Source: an uncultured Bacilli bacterium (GTDB lineage Bacteria > Bacillota_I > Bacilli_A > RF39 > UBA660). Taken from it: DNA of 59,345 nucleotides. Positions 24,386 to 32,816 of this stretch are shown here, piece by piece; positions within the stretch are counted from its first letter, which is position 1, and each line of letters starts with the position of its first letter. The stretch is from assembly GCA_944331715.1 (NCBI GenBank), contig CALVIP010000005.1, forward strand, positions 1-59,345, given 5' to 3'. The translations under genes were made by a program, and so were the position numbers. The notes below the pieces were generated by a model. The model ran no database searches. It was not told where the DNA came from and was given only the letters and a program-made list of their open reading frames with translations.

Positions 24386-26368
24386 TTATTTAATTATCTC
24401 TTCTATTTTTAGAGCGATTTCTTCACTAGTAAAATTAAACTTAGCATTTATATCACTTGCTTTACCACTTAAACCAAATCTATCTACTGTAAATAAGTAG
24501 TTATCATTGTAAGCGAAACGGTACCATGAGTAAGCAGATGATTTTTCAATAATAAATTTCTTTTTACCAATAGGTAATAACTCTTCTTTTTCTTCATCAC
24601 TTAATAGGTTAAACCTTTCAATACTTGGCATTGATACTATTCTAAAGTCATAACCTTTTTCAAATAAAGCATTAACTACATCAAAAGCAAGATCTACTTC
24701 TTCTCCTGTTGCAATAATAACACCATCTAGCTTTCTTTCTTCTTGTTTTATAACGTATGCTCCTTTAGAAACATTTGGAACAGAAGATGTTTCTCTTATT
24801 TTAGTTTCATTACGTCCTAAAATAATACAAGCTGGTTTATTTTCTTCAAAAATAGTTTTATAAGTACCAATAACTTCATTACTATCACTTGGTCTAAACA
24901 CTTCTAAATTAGGTGTCGCTCTAAGTCCTACTAATTGTTCAACTGCTTGATGAGTTGGTCCATCCTCTCCTACTGTAATTGAGTCATGAGTAAAGATATA
25001 AGTAACTGGTAAATTCATAAGACAAGTTAGTCTTAAAGCAGGTTTCAAATAGTCACTAAAAGTTAAATAAGTAGAGACAAATGGACGATAACCTGATAGT
25101 GCAAGTCCATTAGCGATAGATGCCATAGCAAATTCTCTTACCCCAAAGAAGATATTTCTACCGTTATAATCAAGAGAAGAAAAGTCTCCTTTATCTGTTA
25201 AATATGTTAGAGTTGAACTAGATAGGTCTGCCGCCCCTCCAAAGATTAATTTACTAGAGTTAGCAAGTGAATTTAACACTTTACTACTAGCTTTTCTTAA
25301 TGATTCAACTCTTTCTTCTGGATAAGCATAATCTAAGTTAGTTAATTCTATTTTCTTATCATTAGAAATTATTGAATCTAATAATTCTTTAGTCTTATCA
25401 TCAAGATTATTATACTTTTCATTAAAATCATTTTCTAAATTACTACATCTATCATCTATTTGTTTTTGAAAGTCTTGTAAAGCTTCATTAGAGATTGTAA
25501 ATGGTATATCTCTTAGTCCTAATTCAGTTTTAATACTAGTAATATCTTCATCATCTAAAGGTTTTCCATGAACTATATTTTTACCAGCGTTACGAGAATA
25601 TTTTCCTATTGTTGTCTTTACTTGAATTAAGCTAGGTAAATCACTATTTTTAGCATCTTTAATCGCTTTATCAATCTCTTTAATATCATCACTAACAGTA
25701 CTAACATTAAATCCCATAGCTTTAAATCTAGCTTCTATATCATCAGTAAATGTTTTCTTAGTATCACTATCTAAACATACATGATTAGAGTCGTATAGAA
25801 GAATCAAGTTATTAAGTTTAAGATTACCTGCAAGTGATAAAGCTTCATAACTAACACCTTCCATCAAATCTCCATCACCACATAAACAGTATACTTTATA
25901 ATCAATAATATTATTTTTCTTATCATTAATTAAAGCTTCTGTATGTTTTTCAGCGATAGCCATACCTACAGCCATTGCAACTCCTTGGCCTAAAGGACCA
26001 GTTGTTGCATCAACTCCAGGTGTAACACCATATTCAGGATGACCTGGGGTAATAGAATCTATTTTTCTAAAACTCTTTAAATCATCTAGTTCAATATTAA
26101 ATCCTGCCATCGCAAGAGTTGCATAAAGTAAAGCAGACCCATGTCCTGCACTCATAACAAACCTATCTCTATTAAAAAAGTTAGGGTTATCTTTAGAAAA
26201 TCTTAAATGATGAGCATAAACAGTATAGATGATGGAAGCAGCACCTAGAACAATACCAGGATGTCCACTATTCGCTTCATGAATCATATCAATACCTAGA
26301 CCTCTTATTTGATTAACAATTCTTTCTTCATTAATATTATCTTCACTACTTTTAGTAAAAGCTAGCAT
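24386..26368 (-). CDS. tkt: Transketolase
   Basis: Thiamine-diphosphate enzyme moving two-carbon units in the non-oxidative pentose phosphate pathway. 660 aa, full length. Seen: ANSGHPGIVLGAA, DRFVMSAGHGSALLY, the ThDP motif CLCGDGDLMEGVSYEALSLAGN, KTTIGKYSRNAG, GVREFAMASIANG, and THDSITVGEDGPTHQ. SD TAAGGAGTG before the ATG. First gene of tkt-sirA-yneF. Confidence 0.97.
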   Translation of the reverse strand: MLAFTKSSEDNINEERIVNQIRGLGIDMIHEANSGHPGIVLGAASIIYTVYAHHLRFSKDNPNFFNRDRFVMSAGHGSALLYATLAMAGFNIELDDLKSFRKIDSITPGHPEYGVTPGVDATTGPLGQGVAMAVGMAIAEKHTEALINDKKNNIIDYKVYCLCGDGDLMEGVSYEALSLAGNLKLNNLILLYDSNHVCLDSDTKKTFTDDIEARFKAMGFNVSTVSDDIKEIDKAIKDAKNSDLPSLIQVKTTIGKYSRNAGKNIVHGKPLDDEDITSIKTELGLRDIPFTISNEALQDFQKQIDDRCSNLENDFNEKYNNLDDKTKELLDSIISNDKKIELTNLDYAYPEERVESLRKASSKVLNSLANSSKLIFGGAADLSSSTLTYLTDKGDFSSLDYNGRNIFFGVREFAMASIANGLALSGYRPFVSTYLTFSDYLKPALRLTCLMNLPVTYIFTHDSITVGEDGPTHQAVEQLVGLRATPNLEVFRPSDSNEVIGTYKTIFEENKPACIILGRNETKIRETSSVPNVSKGAYVIKQEERKLDGVIIATGEEVDLAFDVVNALFEKGYDFRIVSMPSIERFNLLSDEEKEELLPIGKKKFIIEKSSAYSWYRFAYNDNYLFTVDRFGLSGKASDINAKFNFTSEEIALKIEEIIK

Positions 26369-26429
26369 ATTATCACTCCTTAGTTAATACTATCATATCA
26401 TATTTAAAAATTAAGTCAAAAAAAGTTTA

Positions 26430-26458
26430 TTGATTATGTAAGGGAACTATGCTAAAAT
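26430..26458 (+). promoter_or_regulatory. Promoter of tRNA-Thr
   Basis: TTGATT, 17 bases, TAAAAT; the tRNA starts 12 bases later. Confidence 0.65.
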
Positions 26459-26469
26459 TTAGTTGTAAT

Positions 26470-26543
26470 GCCGGTATAGTTTAGTGGTAAAACAGATCCT
26501 TGGTAAGGATCAGCGGTAAGTTCAATTCTTACTTCCGGCACCA
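26470..26543 (+). tRNA. tRNA-Thr (anticodon GGT)
   Basis: Acceptor GCCGGTA/TTCCGGC with one T-T mismatch, encoded CCA. Anticodon stem GATCC/GGATC, loop TTGGTAA, anticodon GGT. T loop TTCAATT, slightly unusual for the standard TTCRANY. 74 nt. It borders the accessory island to its right. Confidence 0.85.
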
Positions 26544-26592
26544 TTAGGGAATCCAGTTGAACTTTTCCGGAAGGGAAGCACTTTAGATAGAG

Positions 26593-26621
26593 ATCAATCC
26601 GTAAAAAGGATTGATTTTTTG
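26593..26621 (+). terminator. Terminator after tRNA-Thr
   Basis: ATCAATCC (26593-26600) pairs with GGATTGAT (26608-26615), then six T. Confidence 0.8.
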
Positions 26622-26685
26622 TTGATATGAAAGGAAATGGTGAAATGATAAACGTTATACAAAAAGAGATACAGATAGGCAGTGA

Positions 26686-27264
26686 ACTAAAGAGAAAAAT
26701 AAGAAACGACTTAATGAATTAAATGATAAAGCCGATAACTTACAGAATAAGTCTAATCAAATTACTGAAATTATAGATAATTTAAAACCTAGTAAATTAA
26801 ATAAAAATAACTTTACTATTTCAAATAAAGAAGTTGAAGAAATTAAAGACTATATTAAACAAACAACTGATACTACTTCTAATTTAAAATCTACTAACGA
26901 CTTAACTACTATACTTGAACATTATGAGGAAGATTTAAAAAATCATTCTAACGAAGTTAAAAATCTTCAAAAGAAAATCAAAATTAGAGATGATAAAATT
27001 GAAACCTTACAATATAATTTAGATAATGCAAATGATGAAATTGATGAGCTAGAAGATAAAGTATCTAAACTTGAAGAAGCATTAAGTTATTCCAAAGAAT
27101 TATGGCGAAAATTTATAGATTTTTTGCAAGATAAATTCTTTTCATCAAATAAATATGATGAAATCGTTACTGAACTATATCAAGAAGAAATTATTGATGA
27201 TAATGATTTAGATATAATTCAAAATAATATAAATATTGATAAAAATGAGGATTTGGAGTTGTAA
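26686..27264 (+). pseudogene. Coiled-coil remnant, resembling the tail of a plasmid mobilisation (Mob/Pre) protein
   Basis: An open frame of about 190 codons with no start. It begins right after TGA at 26683 and codes for a long coiled coil (KRLNELNDKADNLQNKSNQ, IETLQYNLDNANDEIDELED) and a tail (DKFFSSNKYDEIVTELYQEEII). Upstream, another frame from ATG 26647 (NVIQKEIQIGSELKRKI) runs into it, so a frameshift near 26685 joins two parts of one former protein. The coiled-coil C-terminus recalls MobV-type relaxases, but the catalytic half is absent. Assignment is tentative; the broken state is directly visible. Confidence 0.45.
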
Positions 27265-27359
27265 GTCTTAAAAATAACAAAATTCTATGGTAAAATTGTA
27301 TAGGAATAAGAAAAACTAAATTTGTTAAAAATTGCCTAATGGAGAGAGGATGGGTTATT

Positions 27360-27593
27360 ATGCCAAATAATAATGAATTAAATAAAGCCAGAAAATTTTG
27401 TTTGGAAGTAAAAGAATTAGCAAAAAAATATAATTTGCCATTTTTTGTAGTAACTGATGGAGCTAGTACAACATCTAACAACGGTTGTGTAGCAGTGAAG
27501 AATGCAAGAGATAATCATATTAATTGGGAAAAAGAAAATGGATTTGATCCTTATGAAGATTGGGGCAAAAAAGATGGAACAAAAAATCAATAG
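27360..27593 (+). CDS. Small conserved-type hypothetical protein, 77 aa
   Basis: ATG 27360 is preferred (GAGAGG about 10 bases upstream) over ATG 27339, which has no SD. Soluble; it carries ARKFCLEVKELAKKYNLPFF, VTDGASTTSNNGC and NHINWEKENGFDPYEDWG. I have a sense of small proteins of this type in gut Bacillota, with no known role. Its last 20 bases overlap the start of the transglutaminase-like gene, so the two are translationally coupled. Confidence 0.65.
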   Translation: MPNNNELNKARKFCLEVKELAKKYNLPFFVVTDGASTTSNNGCVAVKNARDNHINWEKENGFDPYEDWGKKDGTKNQ

Positions 27594-28668
27594 TATAATG
27601 AATTTGATGGATTCTATTGAATATGGTTTTAAAGATGAAAATGGTGATAATATAATTAATGCTAATCCTCAAAAATGGGAGGATGAATTTTACAAATTCT
27701 ATTATTTGCAAACTCCAGATGAATTATTAAAATCTAAATGTGGTGTATGTTGGGACCAAGTGGAATTAGAAAGAAAATTATTCCAAGATAATAATATTAA
27801 TTTTAAAACTTATTTTATCTACATAGTTGACAACGATATGCTGCCATCTCACACCTTTTTAACCTATGAAAATAATAATAAACATTATTGGTTTGAACAT
27901 TCTTGGGGAGCATATAAAGGTATTCATGAATATGAAAGTGAATTAGAACTATTATTAGATATAAAATCAATATTCATGAGCGAGCATAGTTATGTTAGTG
28001 GGAATTGTTTCTTATATATCTATGAGTATCAAAAACCTAAAGAACATATAACTTGTGATGAATTTTATGAATATATTGATACTCAAAAATTGATTAAAAC
28101 AAATAAACCATTATATTTTTATCATTTAGTAAATAAAGATGTTGATATGGTCAATGGATTAATAAGTCTTCAATATATGTATGATAACAAAATGTATAAT
28201 TTATTTGATAAAAATGTTGAAAAATATAAAGATAGAATATTAAATGATTGGAATATAGAAAAATATAAAGAAAAAACTAACTTGACACGTGAAGAATATA
28301 TTGATGCGTTAAATATTTTTAGAGGAAAATATGGAGTAAATTATATATACTTTTTTAGATATGCTCCATATAAAAAACTAGGTAACAAAATAAATGAAAT
28401 AGCAAAATGTAAGGATATTTACAGAATTAATATAAATGATGAAGAAATTCAAAAATCAATAAATGATATATTTTATGGATATGATATGAGTAATAGTGAT
28501 AATAGATTATTAGACAAACAATGGTATGAAACAATTTCACAAGAAGAATATTTTTCTAAATACGATGATGCTCTCTTAATGAATTTTAGCACATTAAATC
28601 ATATTAGTATCAGTTTTAAAAATGGAAATTGTCCTTTAAATTTTTTAGAAAAAGTTGATTGGAGGTAA
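27574..28668 (+). CDS. Transglutaminase-like domain protein
   Basis: About 364 aa from ATG 27574 (the longer frame from 27502 lies inside the upstream gene). Residues about 55-150 hold a probable papain/transglutaminase-like triad: Cys in KCGVCWDQVELERKLF, His in LPSHTFLTYEN, and an acidic/aromatic region WFEHSWGAYKGIHEY. The C-terminal 200 residues (YHLVNKDVDMVNGLISLQYMYDNKMYNLFDK) look like an added recognition domain of unknown type. Cytoplasmic. In the tRNA-Thr island, probably in one operon with the flanking genes. Confidence 0.6.
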   Translation: MEQKINSIMNLMDSIEYGFKDENGDNIINANPQKWEDEFYKFYYLQTPDELLKSKCGVCWDQVELERKLFQDNNINFKTYFIYIVDNDMLPSHTFLTYENNNKHYWFEHSWGAYKGIHEYESELELLLDIKSIFMSEHSYVSGNCFLYIYEYQKPKEHITCDEFYEYIDTQKLIKTNKPLYFYHLVNKDVDMVNGLISLQYMYDNKMYNLFDKNVEKYKDRILNDWNIEKYKEKTNLTREEYIDALNIFRGKYGVNYIYFFRYAPYKKLGNKINEIAKCKDIYRININDEEIQKSINDIFYGYDMSNSDNRLLDKQWYETISQEEYFSKYDDALLMNFSTLNHISISFKNGNCPLNFLEKVDWR

Positions 28669-28671
28669 TTT

Positions 28672-29346
28672 ATGAGATTAGTAACTTTTCAGTCTTTTGA
28701 TGCATTAAAAGATTTAGTTAATAAAGGGTATTTAGAGTGTAATGAAAAATTTATTAATATGAAAAAGGCAGGACCTACTTATCAATGGGTTTTAGAAAAA
28801 ATGAATAAACAAGTAGAAAACAAATATAATACTAAATATCCTATTTGGTGTTGGGTGAAATGCTATAACAATATATGTCCACAAAAACACAAAGGAGAAC
28901 CAGTTAAGGGATTTGATGTTAAAATCACTTTTAGAAAAAACAAAAAAGATGTTTTTATTACAGATTTTAGAAGATATTCTTTCCTATTAAACAATGTTTA
29001 TATTCCTGATAATATTATGGATAAAGAAAAATTTGATATGTTGCTCAAAGAAAAAAATATAACTTTAGAAGAATTAAAAGCATATGTCAGACTAGATAAA
29101 TATGAAACACATAGAGAAGATAAAGAATTTTTAAATATATGTAAAAAGATAAGAGATAGTTTTGATAAATGTATTACATTAGATAGTGATATTTTACAAG
29201 GTTGTGTATGGAGAATATCATTAAATGATGTTGAAAAAATTGAAATCCTAAATGATGATAATTATAGATATGGATCATTGAACTACAAAAGAAGTAATGG
29301 TAAAACCAAAAATTGGAGAGAAGATTATTACAAAATGCTAAAATAA
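28672..29346 (+). CDS. DUF3841 domain protein
   Basis: 224 aa, SD TTGGAGG, 3 bases after the previous gene. The DUF3841 pattern is visible: RLVTFQSFDALKDLVNKGYL, YQWVLEKMNKQV, YPIWCWVKCYN, then FITDFRRYSFLLNNVYIPD. The family is uncharacterised and common in accessory regions of Bacillota. The C-terminus (CVWRISLNDVEKIEIL) is also typical. Function unknown. Confidence 0.75.
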   Translation: MRLVTFQSFDALKDLVNKGYLECNEKFINMKKAGPTYQWVLEKMNKQVENKYNTKYPIWCWVKCYNNICPQKHKGEPVKGFDVKITFRKNKKDVFITDFRRYSFLLNNVYIPDNIMDKEKFDMLLKEKNITLEELKAYVRLDKYETHREDKEFLNICKKIRDSFDKCITLDSDILQGCVWRISLNDVEKIEILNDDNYRYGSLNYKRSNGKTKNWREDYYKMLK

Positions 29347-29388
29347 AATTTTGCACTTCTTGAGTTTCATGGTAAAATAGTATTAGAG

Positions 29389-29411
29389 ATTGATACAAAT
29401 ATTGTATCGAT
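29389..29411. repeat. 10-bp inverted repeat
   Basis: ATTGATACAA, loop ATA, TTGTATCGAT (one G-U pair). No T-run follows, so an operator or processing site is as likely as a terminator. Confidence 0.4.
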
Positions 29412-29470
29412 TGTCTAATTTTGCGAAAAAAGTTTGAAACTACTTGATTACTCGCACCAGTTTAGAAGAT

Positions 29471-29500
29471 AAACTCGAGCTTTTTGTTTCGAGTTTTAAT
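29471..29500 (+). terminator. Terminator of the island operon
   Basis: AAACTCGA (29471-29478) pairs with TCGAGTTT (29489-29496). Confidence 0.65.
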
Positions 29501-29565
29501 ATACTTAAATCTATGATAAAATATTTATAGAAATTAATTTACATCAATTTAGAAAGAGTGATATT

Positions 29566-30122
29566 ATGGCTTCTGCTACAATTCATCTAGCTATCGCTAA
29601 AAAATATTTAGAAAATCATAAAGAATTAAATTATAAAAAGTAATTGCTGGTACTCTTTATCCAGACACAACAAAAGCTAACAATAAAACACATTATACTA
29701 AAGTATATCGTGGTAAAGATAATCTAAGTCATGTACGTAGCAAAGTAAATTTATATAATTTTTTGAACGAAAATGAAAGTCTAGACGAATTTAAACTAGG
29801 ATAATTTTTACGTTTAGTAACAGATTATTTATTCTTTGAAGAATGTTTTACAGAAGAATATTTACTAAATGCCAGTTATAATGATTTTTGTAAAGATTTA
29901 TATTTTGCTTACGACCATTTGAATCTTTATTTAACACAAAAATATCGTATTAGCAAAGATGATTATAAAGATTATCCAGGCGAGTATTATCAAAGACTTC
30001 CCCATAAAAATTGTATTTTATCAAAAGAAACAGTTGATACATTTATTAATCGAGTTTCTAGCATTGATTTAGATAAATATATGAAAAAAATACAAAAACA
30101 TCAAGGTAATATAAAACCCTAA
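29566..30122 (+). pseudogene. Broken gene, zinc-dependent phospholipase C-like hypothetical
   Basis: ATG 29566 starts ASATIHLAIAKKYLE and stops at 29641. The protein continues in another frame from 29640 (VIAGTLYPDTTKANN), so one base is lost or gained in the A-run at 29634-29639. A second lesion is an in-frame TAA at 29802 where a Trp codon is likely (..LG-stop-FLRLVTDYLFFEECF). The rest reads through to 30122 (FCKDLYFAYDHLNLYL). The N-terminal His/Asp pattern is of the phospholipase C/VanZ-neighbour type; the assignment is loose. Confidence 0.7.
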
Positions 30123-30147
30123 AAATATAAAAAGGCAGTGATATGAT

Positions 30148-30942
30148 ATGAAAATAATTGATATTTGTGAAAACTTTTCAGCTTTAGGATGTTTAAAGCA
30201 ATATTATGAAAAGAATAACATAAAAAATTATACAATTTTTGCACTTGAAATGCATCTATCAATAGGAGACATTAAAAATAATCATTTAGGATTTCTAGAA
30301 AAACTTTATCAAAAATATTATGACTATAATTATACATATAACTATAATGATATATTAAAGGAAATATCAAATAACATCACAAACCATACAGTAATTAGAA
30401 TTTGGTCCTCTAAGAAAAATGATGATGATTATATGCTATTACTATTTCTATGTAACTTTTTAAAAGATAGAATAAACACAATTAATATTGTTTTCTCCAG
30501 TGATTATAATGAATTACAATATAGCATTAACTTCTTAGATTATAAAAAAGTTAATGATGTATTAAAATATGAAAAAAAATTATCAAAAGATGAAATTGAA
30601 ACTTATGCTAAAAAATGGAATAAATTAGTTGAAATTAATAGTGAATTAAGGACATTAGAAAATGGCGAAGTTAAAAGCAAAAAATATTCTGACTACTATA
30701 ATATTATATTAAGCATCCTAAAAGAAAGAAAATCTTGCAAAATAGCAAATTTAATTGGTGAATGTATGGTAAAAAATGTCCTTAATGATGCCAGAGATTT
30801 TGTTTATTTATATTTAATTGACCAGTTAATTGACTTGAATAAAATTAAAATAATTGAAAAAGGAGCAAAGCACTTTGTAGACACAATCGCTTTAACAGAA
30901 AATAAAATGGAGGAGAAAAAATATGAATACAATAATATATAA
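30148..30942 (+). CDS. DUF1835/DUF3658 domain protein
   Basis: 264 aa. N-terminal DUF1835-like part (IIDICENFSALGCLKQYY, LSIGDI, VIRIWSSKKNDDDYMLLLFLCNFL) and a C-terminal DUF3658-like part (KIANLIGECMVKN, YLYLIDQLIDLNKIKIIEKGAKHFVDTI). Both domains commonly occur together in uncharacterised proteins. Soluble. Overlaps the next ORF by 20 bases. Confidence 0.7.
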   Translation: MKIIDICENFSALGCLKQYYEKNNIKNYTIFALEMHLSIGDIKNNHLGFLEKLYQKYYDYNYTYNYNDILKEISNNITNHTVIRIWSSKKNDDDYMLLLFLCNFLKDRINTINIVFSSDYNELQYSINFLDYKKVNDVLKYEKKLSKDEIETYAKKWNKLVEINSELRTLENGEVKSKKYSDYYNIILSILKERKSCKIANLIGECMVKNVLNDARDFVYLYLIDQLIDLNKIKIIEKGAKHFVDTIALTENKMEEKKYEYNNI

Positions 30943-31192
30943 ACTATTAAGTAAAACAAATGATGAAAAGAATCTAGATAACTCATTATTAGAAAACCTA
31001 TACCAATATTATGACGAAAAAAGTATTGAATTAAATTATGAGAAAAATATTAGTAAAGATGACTTTGATAAAATATTTAATACAGTATATGATGTTTTAA
31101 AGCTAAAAATAAATGATGATGAGGCTTATGAAGCAATGATTAATTATTTATCTCTTTTAATAACTAATGACCATACGGTGCATGGTCATTAG
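30923..31192 (+). CDS. Small helical protein next to the IS element
   Basis: 89 aa, with GGAGGAG inside the preceding gene just before ATG 30923. The body is helical and acidic (KTNDEKNLDNSLLENLYQYYDEK, DEAYEAMINYLSLLI). The last residues (NDHTVHGH) are coded by the perfect hairpin at 31164-31192 that borders the IS element, so the native C-terminus may have been replaced or truncated. No family recognised. Confidence 0.5.
   Translation: MNTIIYKLLSKTNDEKNLDNSLLENLYQYYDEKSIELNYEKNISKDDFDKIFNTVYDVLKLKINDDEAYEAMINYLSLLITNDHTVHGH
31164..31192. repeat. Perfect 11-bp hairpin at the left flank of the IS element
   Basis: CTAATGACCAT, loop ACGGTGC, ATGGTCATTAG. It may be a transcription stop or the left-end structure of the IS; no T-run follows. 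Confidence 0.55.
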
Positions 31193-31790
31193 TCTAGGGT
31201 TTAATTCCCCGTTGCTTGCAACGTAAGGCCGAACGTAGTATTATAAATACGAAGTGAGGGCGATGTTATGGAAGAGAGTCAATATCTATATTTGTCGCAC
31301 AACGTAAGCAATCTTGTTTACCACATTGTATGTCCAGCAAAATACCGTCGTGTAGTATTTGATGAAACAGTGGATGAACATCTTCGACAAATTTGTCTTG
31401 AGATAGAGAAACGTTATGACTATATTGTTTTTCTAGAGATAGGTACGGATAAAGATCATGTACATTTTCTAGTTCAAAGCACACCAAACTATGCACCTAG
31501 TAAAATAGTTCAAATAATAAAGAGCATAACAGCAAGACAAATTTTTGTCGAATGTCCTCAAGTAAAGAAACAACTATGGGGAGGACAGTTTTGGTCAGAC
31601 GGTTATTTTGTGGCTACAGTAGGAAAAAATCAAAATGAATCGGTAATAAAAGAATATGTAAAAAATCAAGGTAAACAAGATGCGGAATACAAGCAGTTAT
31701 ATTTGAAATTTCAACAGAAAAAATAACATCGCTTTGGAAAGATACCCCGTAGCTTGCTGCGGGGAGTATTCATTAGCAGATGCGAGAGAC
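31193..31790 (+). mobile_element. IS200/IS605-family insertion sequence, tnpA only
   Basis: Single-stranded transposon unit with subterminal hairpins. Left: CGTTGC-TT-GCAACG (31210-31223). Right: CCCCGTAGC-TT-GCTGCGGGG (31745-31764). They enclose one Y1 transposase gene and no tnpB. No terminal inverted repeats or target duplication are expected for the family. Exact ends cannot be fixed without the empty site; the bounds are approximate. Confidence 0.7.
31268..31726 (+). CDS. tnpA: IS200/IS605 Y1 transposase TnpA
   Basis: 152 aa. HUH motif in DKDHVHFLVQS, catalytic Tyr in SVIKEYVKNQG, plus YHIVCPAKYRRVVF, ITARQIFVE and WGGQFWSDGYFVATVG, all typical of TnpA. Higher GC and different codon use from its neighbours, consistent with recent arrival. 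The frame is intact, so the element could be active. Confidence 0.92.
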   Translation: MEESQYLYLSHNVSNLVYHIVCPAKYRRVVFDETVDEHLRQICLEIEKRYDYIVFLEIGTDKDHVHFLVQSTPNYAPSKIVQIIKSITARQIFVECPQVKKQLWGGQFWSDGYFVATVGKNQNESVIKEYVKNQGKQDAEYKQLYLKFQQKK

Positions 31791-31988
31791 GGATTTAATG
31801 TAGATATTAACTGGTCCATCAAATATATTTGGTATTTATGCGCTGGTATAAAAGAAGAAATAAAACCCAAATATAAAGACTGCATTTCTTTTATTCAACA
31901 ACAACTAATAAAAGAGTTTAGTATTAAAGAAACTATTAACGAAAAAGTAAAAAGAAAAATATTTACTGGTTATATGACTAATATTTAA
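31790..31988 (+). pseudogene. 3' fragment of a gene interrupted by the IS element
   Basis: An open frame continues out of the IS right end and codes for FNVDINWSIKYIWYL, then IKPKYKDCISFIQQQLIKEF. It has no start of its own (the TTG/ATG region lies in the IS hairpin). It is probably the tail of a gene split by the insertion. No family recognised. Confidence 0.45.
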
Positions 31989-32555
31989 TAAATAGAAAAA
32001 ACTACTCTCAAAGCAACTTAAAAGTAGTTTTCTTCTTATTTTTTTATACACTTTCCCTTTTTCTTTAGATAATTCTATCTCTTCCGCATTATCTCTAACT
32101 TTATCATTCATAATATCATTAAAATCTATAAAATCTAGTTCACTGGTATCTTCTACCCTATCACAGAAAAATGAACCTCCTTGACCTTCTATAACACCTA
32201 TTTTATAGTAAACTTCATTAGCATTATCTTTTATACCATAATATGATTGATACTCATACATAGTTGGATAAATATAATTCTTATCTGCATATTTCTCTAT
32301 TCCTTCAAAGAATAGTCCTAAATTATTTACTTTATCTAAATCTTCTTTGGAAATTTTTTCAGGGAAATATAGAAAATCTTCATCGGAAAAGCCTTTGGTA
32401 TTAGCAGTAAAGCTATTAAGCCAATTCATATAATCATAACTGGAAAACAGTCTTTTTAATTTAGCATCCCTTTCTTTCTTTTCCCTAATCCATTTTTCTT
32501 TATTCCTATTTACATATTCTTTTATATCTTCATCAGTAATTAATAATCTTTTCAT
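31905..32555 (-). CDS. Uncharacterised protein reading through its own terminator
   Basis: 216 aa as it stands. It begins MKRLLITDEDIKEYVNRNKEKW and stays acidic and soluble to about residue 172 (IELSKEKGKVYKK). Then the frame passes an A7 run (minus strand, 32039-32045) and goes on through the terminator hairpin and antisense to the next gene, giving an unlikely tail. One A fewer would give a stop (TAA) right after KVYKK, so the true end is probably about 32037. A replication slip or a sequencing error explains it. Family unknown. Confidence 0.55.
   Translation of the reverse strand: MKRLLITDEDIKEYVNRNKEKWIREKKERDAKLKRLFSSYDYMNWLNSFTANTKGFSDEDFLYFPEKISKEDLDKVNNLGLFFEGIEKYADKNYIYPTMYEYQSYYGIKDNANEVYYKIGVIEGQGGSFFCDRVEDTSELDFIDFNDIMNDKVRDNAEEIELSKEKGKVYKKIRRKLLLSCFESSFFYLLNISHITSKYFSFYFFVNSFFNTKLFY
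31997..32033. terminator. Bidirectional terminator
   Basis: AAAACTACT (31997-32005) pairs with AGTAGTTTT (32023-32031). Confidence 0.65.
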
Positions 32556-32642
32556 AACAAACCTCCCATAATTACTTTAAACTTATTAAATTAATTATAA
32601 CTTAATTTTTTAAAAAAATATATGAATAATTAAGAAAATACT

Positions 32643-32730
32643 GGTTATTATAATAATGTACATAAATAATATGTACAACACCAGGAAGTCTTACTACTGG
32701 TCTAAAGAGCTTCAAGCTCTTTTCTTTTTT
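32643..32730 (+). ncRNA. Candidate structured small RNA
   Basis: A TATAAT at 32649 precedes three hairpins: GTACAT-N7-ATGTAC, CCAG-N12-CTGG (about 32681-32700) and AAAGAGC-TTCAA-GCTCTTT with a T-run (32704-32730). No ORF. The -35 is weak. It may also be a leader or transcription attenuator. Confidence 0.35.
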
Positions 32731-32816
32731 GCCAAAAATTACCCTTAAAATTAGACAAATTTCTTGCATATTTTCTATTAAGATAACAAAGACTAATAGT
32801 GGAAAGGAGGAAAATA

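Noticed and set aside
27191-27481. 96-aa minus-strand ORF
   Set aside because: Antisense to the mobilisation-like remnant and the 77-aa gene; no SD and no coding signal.
31266-31496. Minus-strand ORF in the IS element
   Set aside because: Antisense shadow of tnpA.
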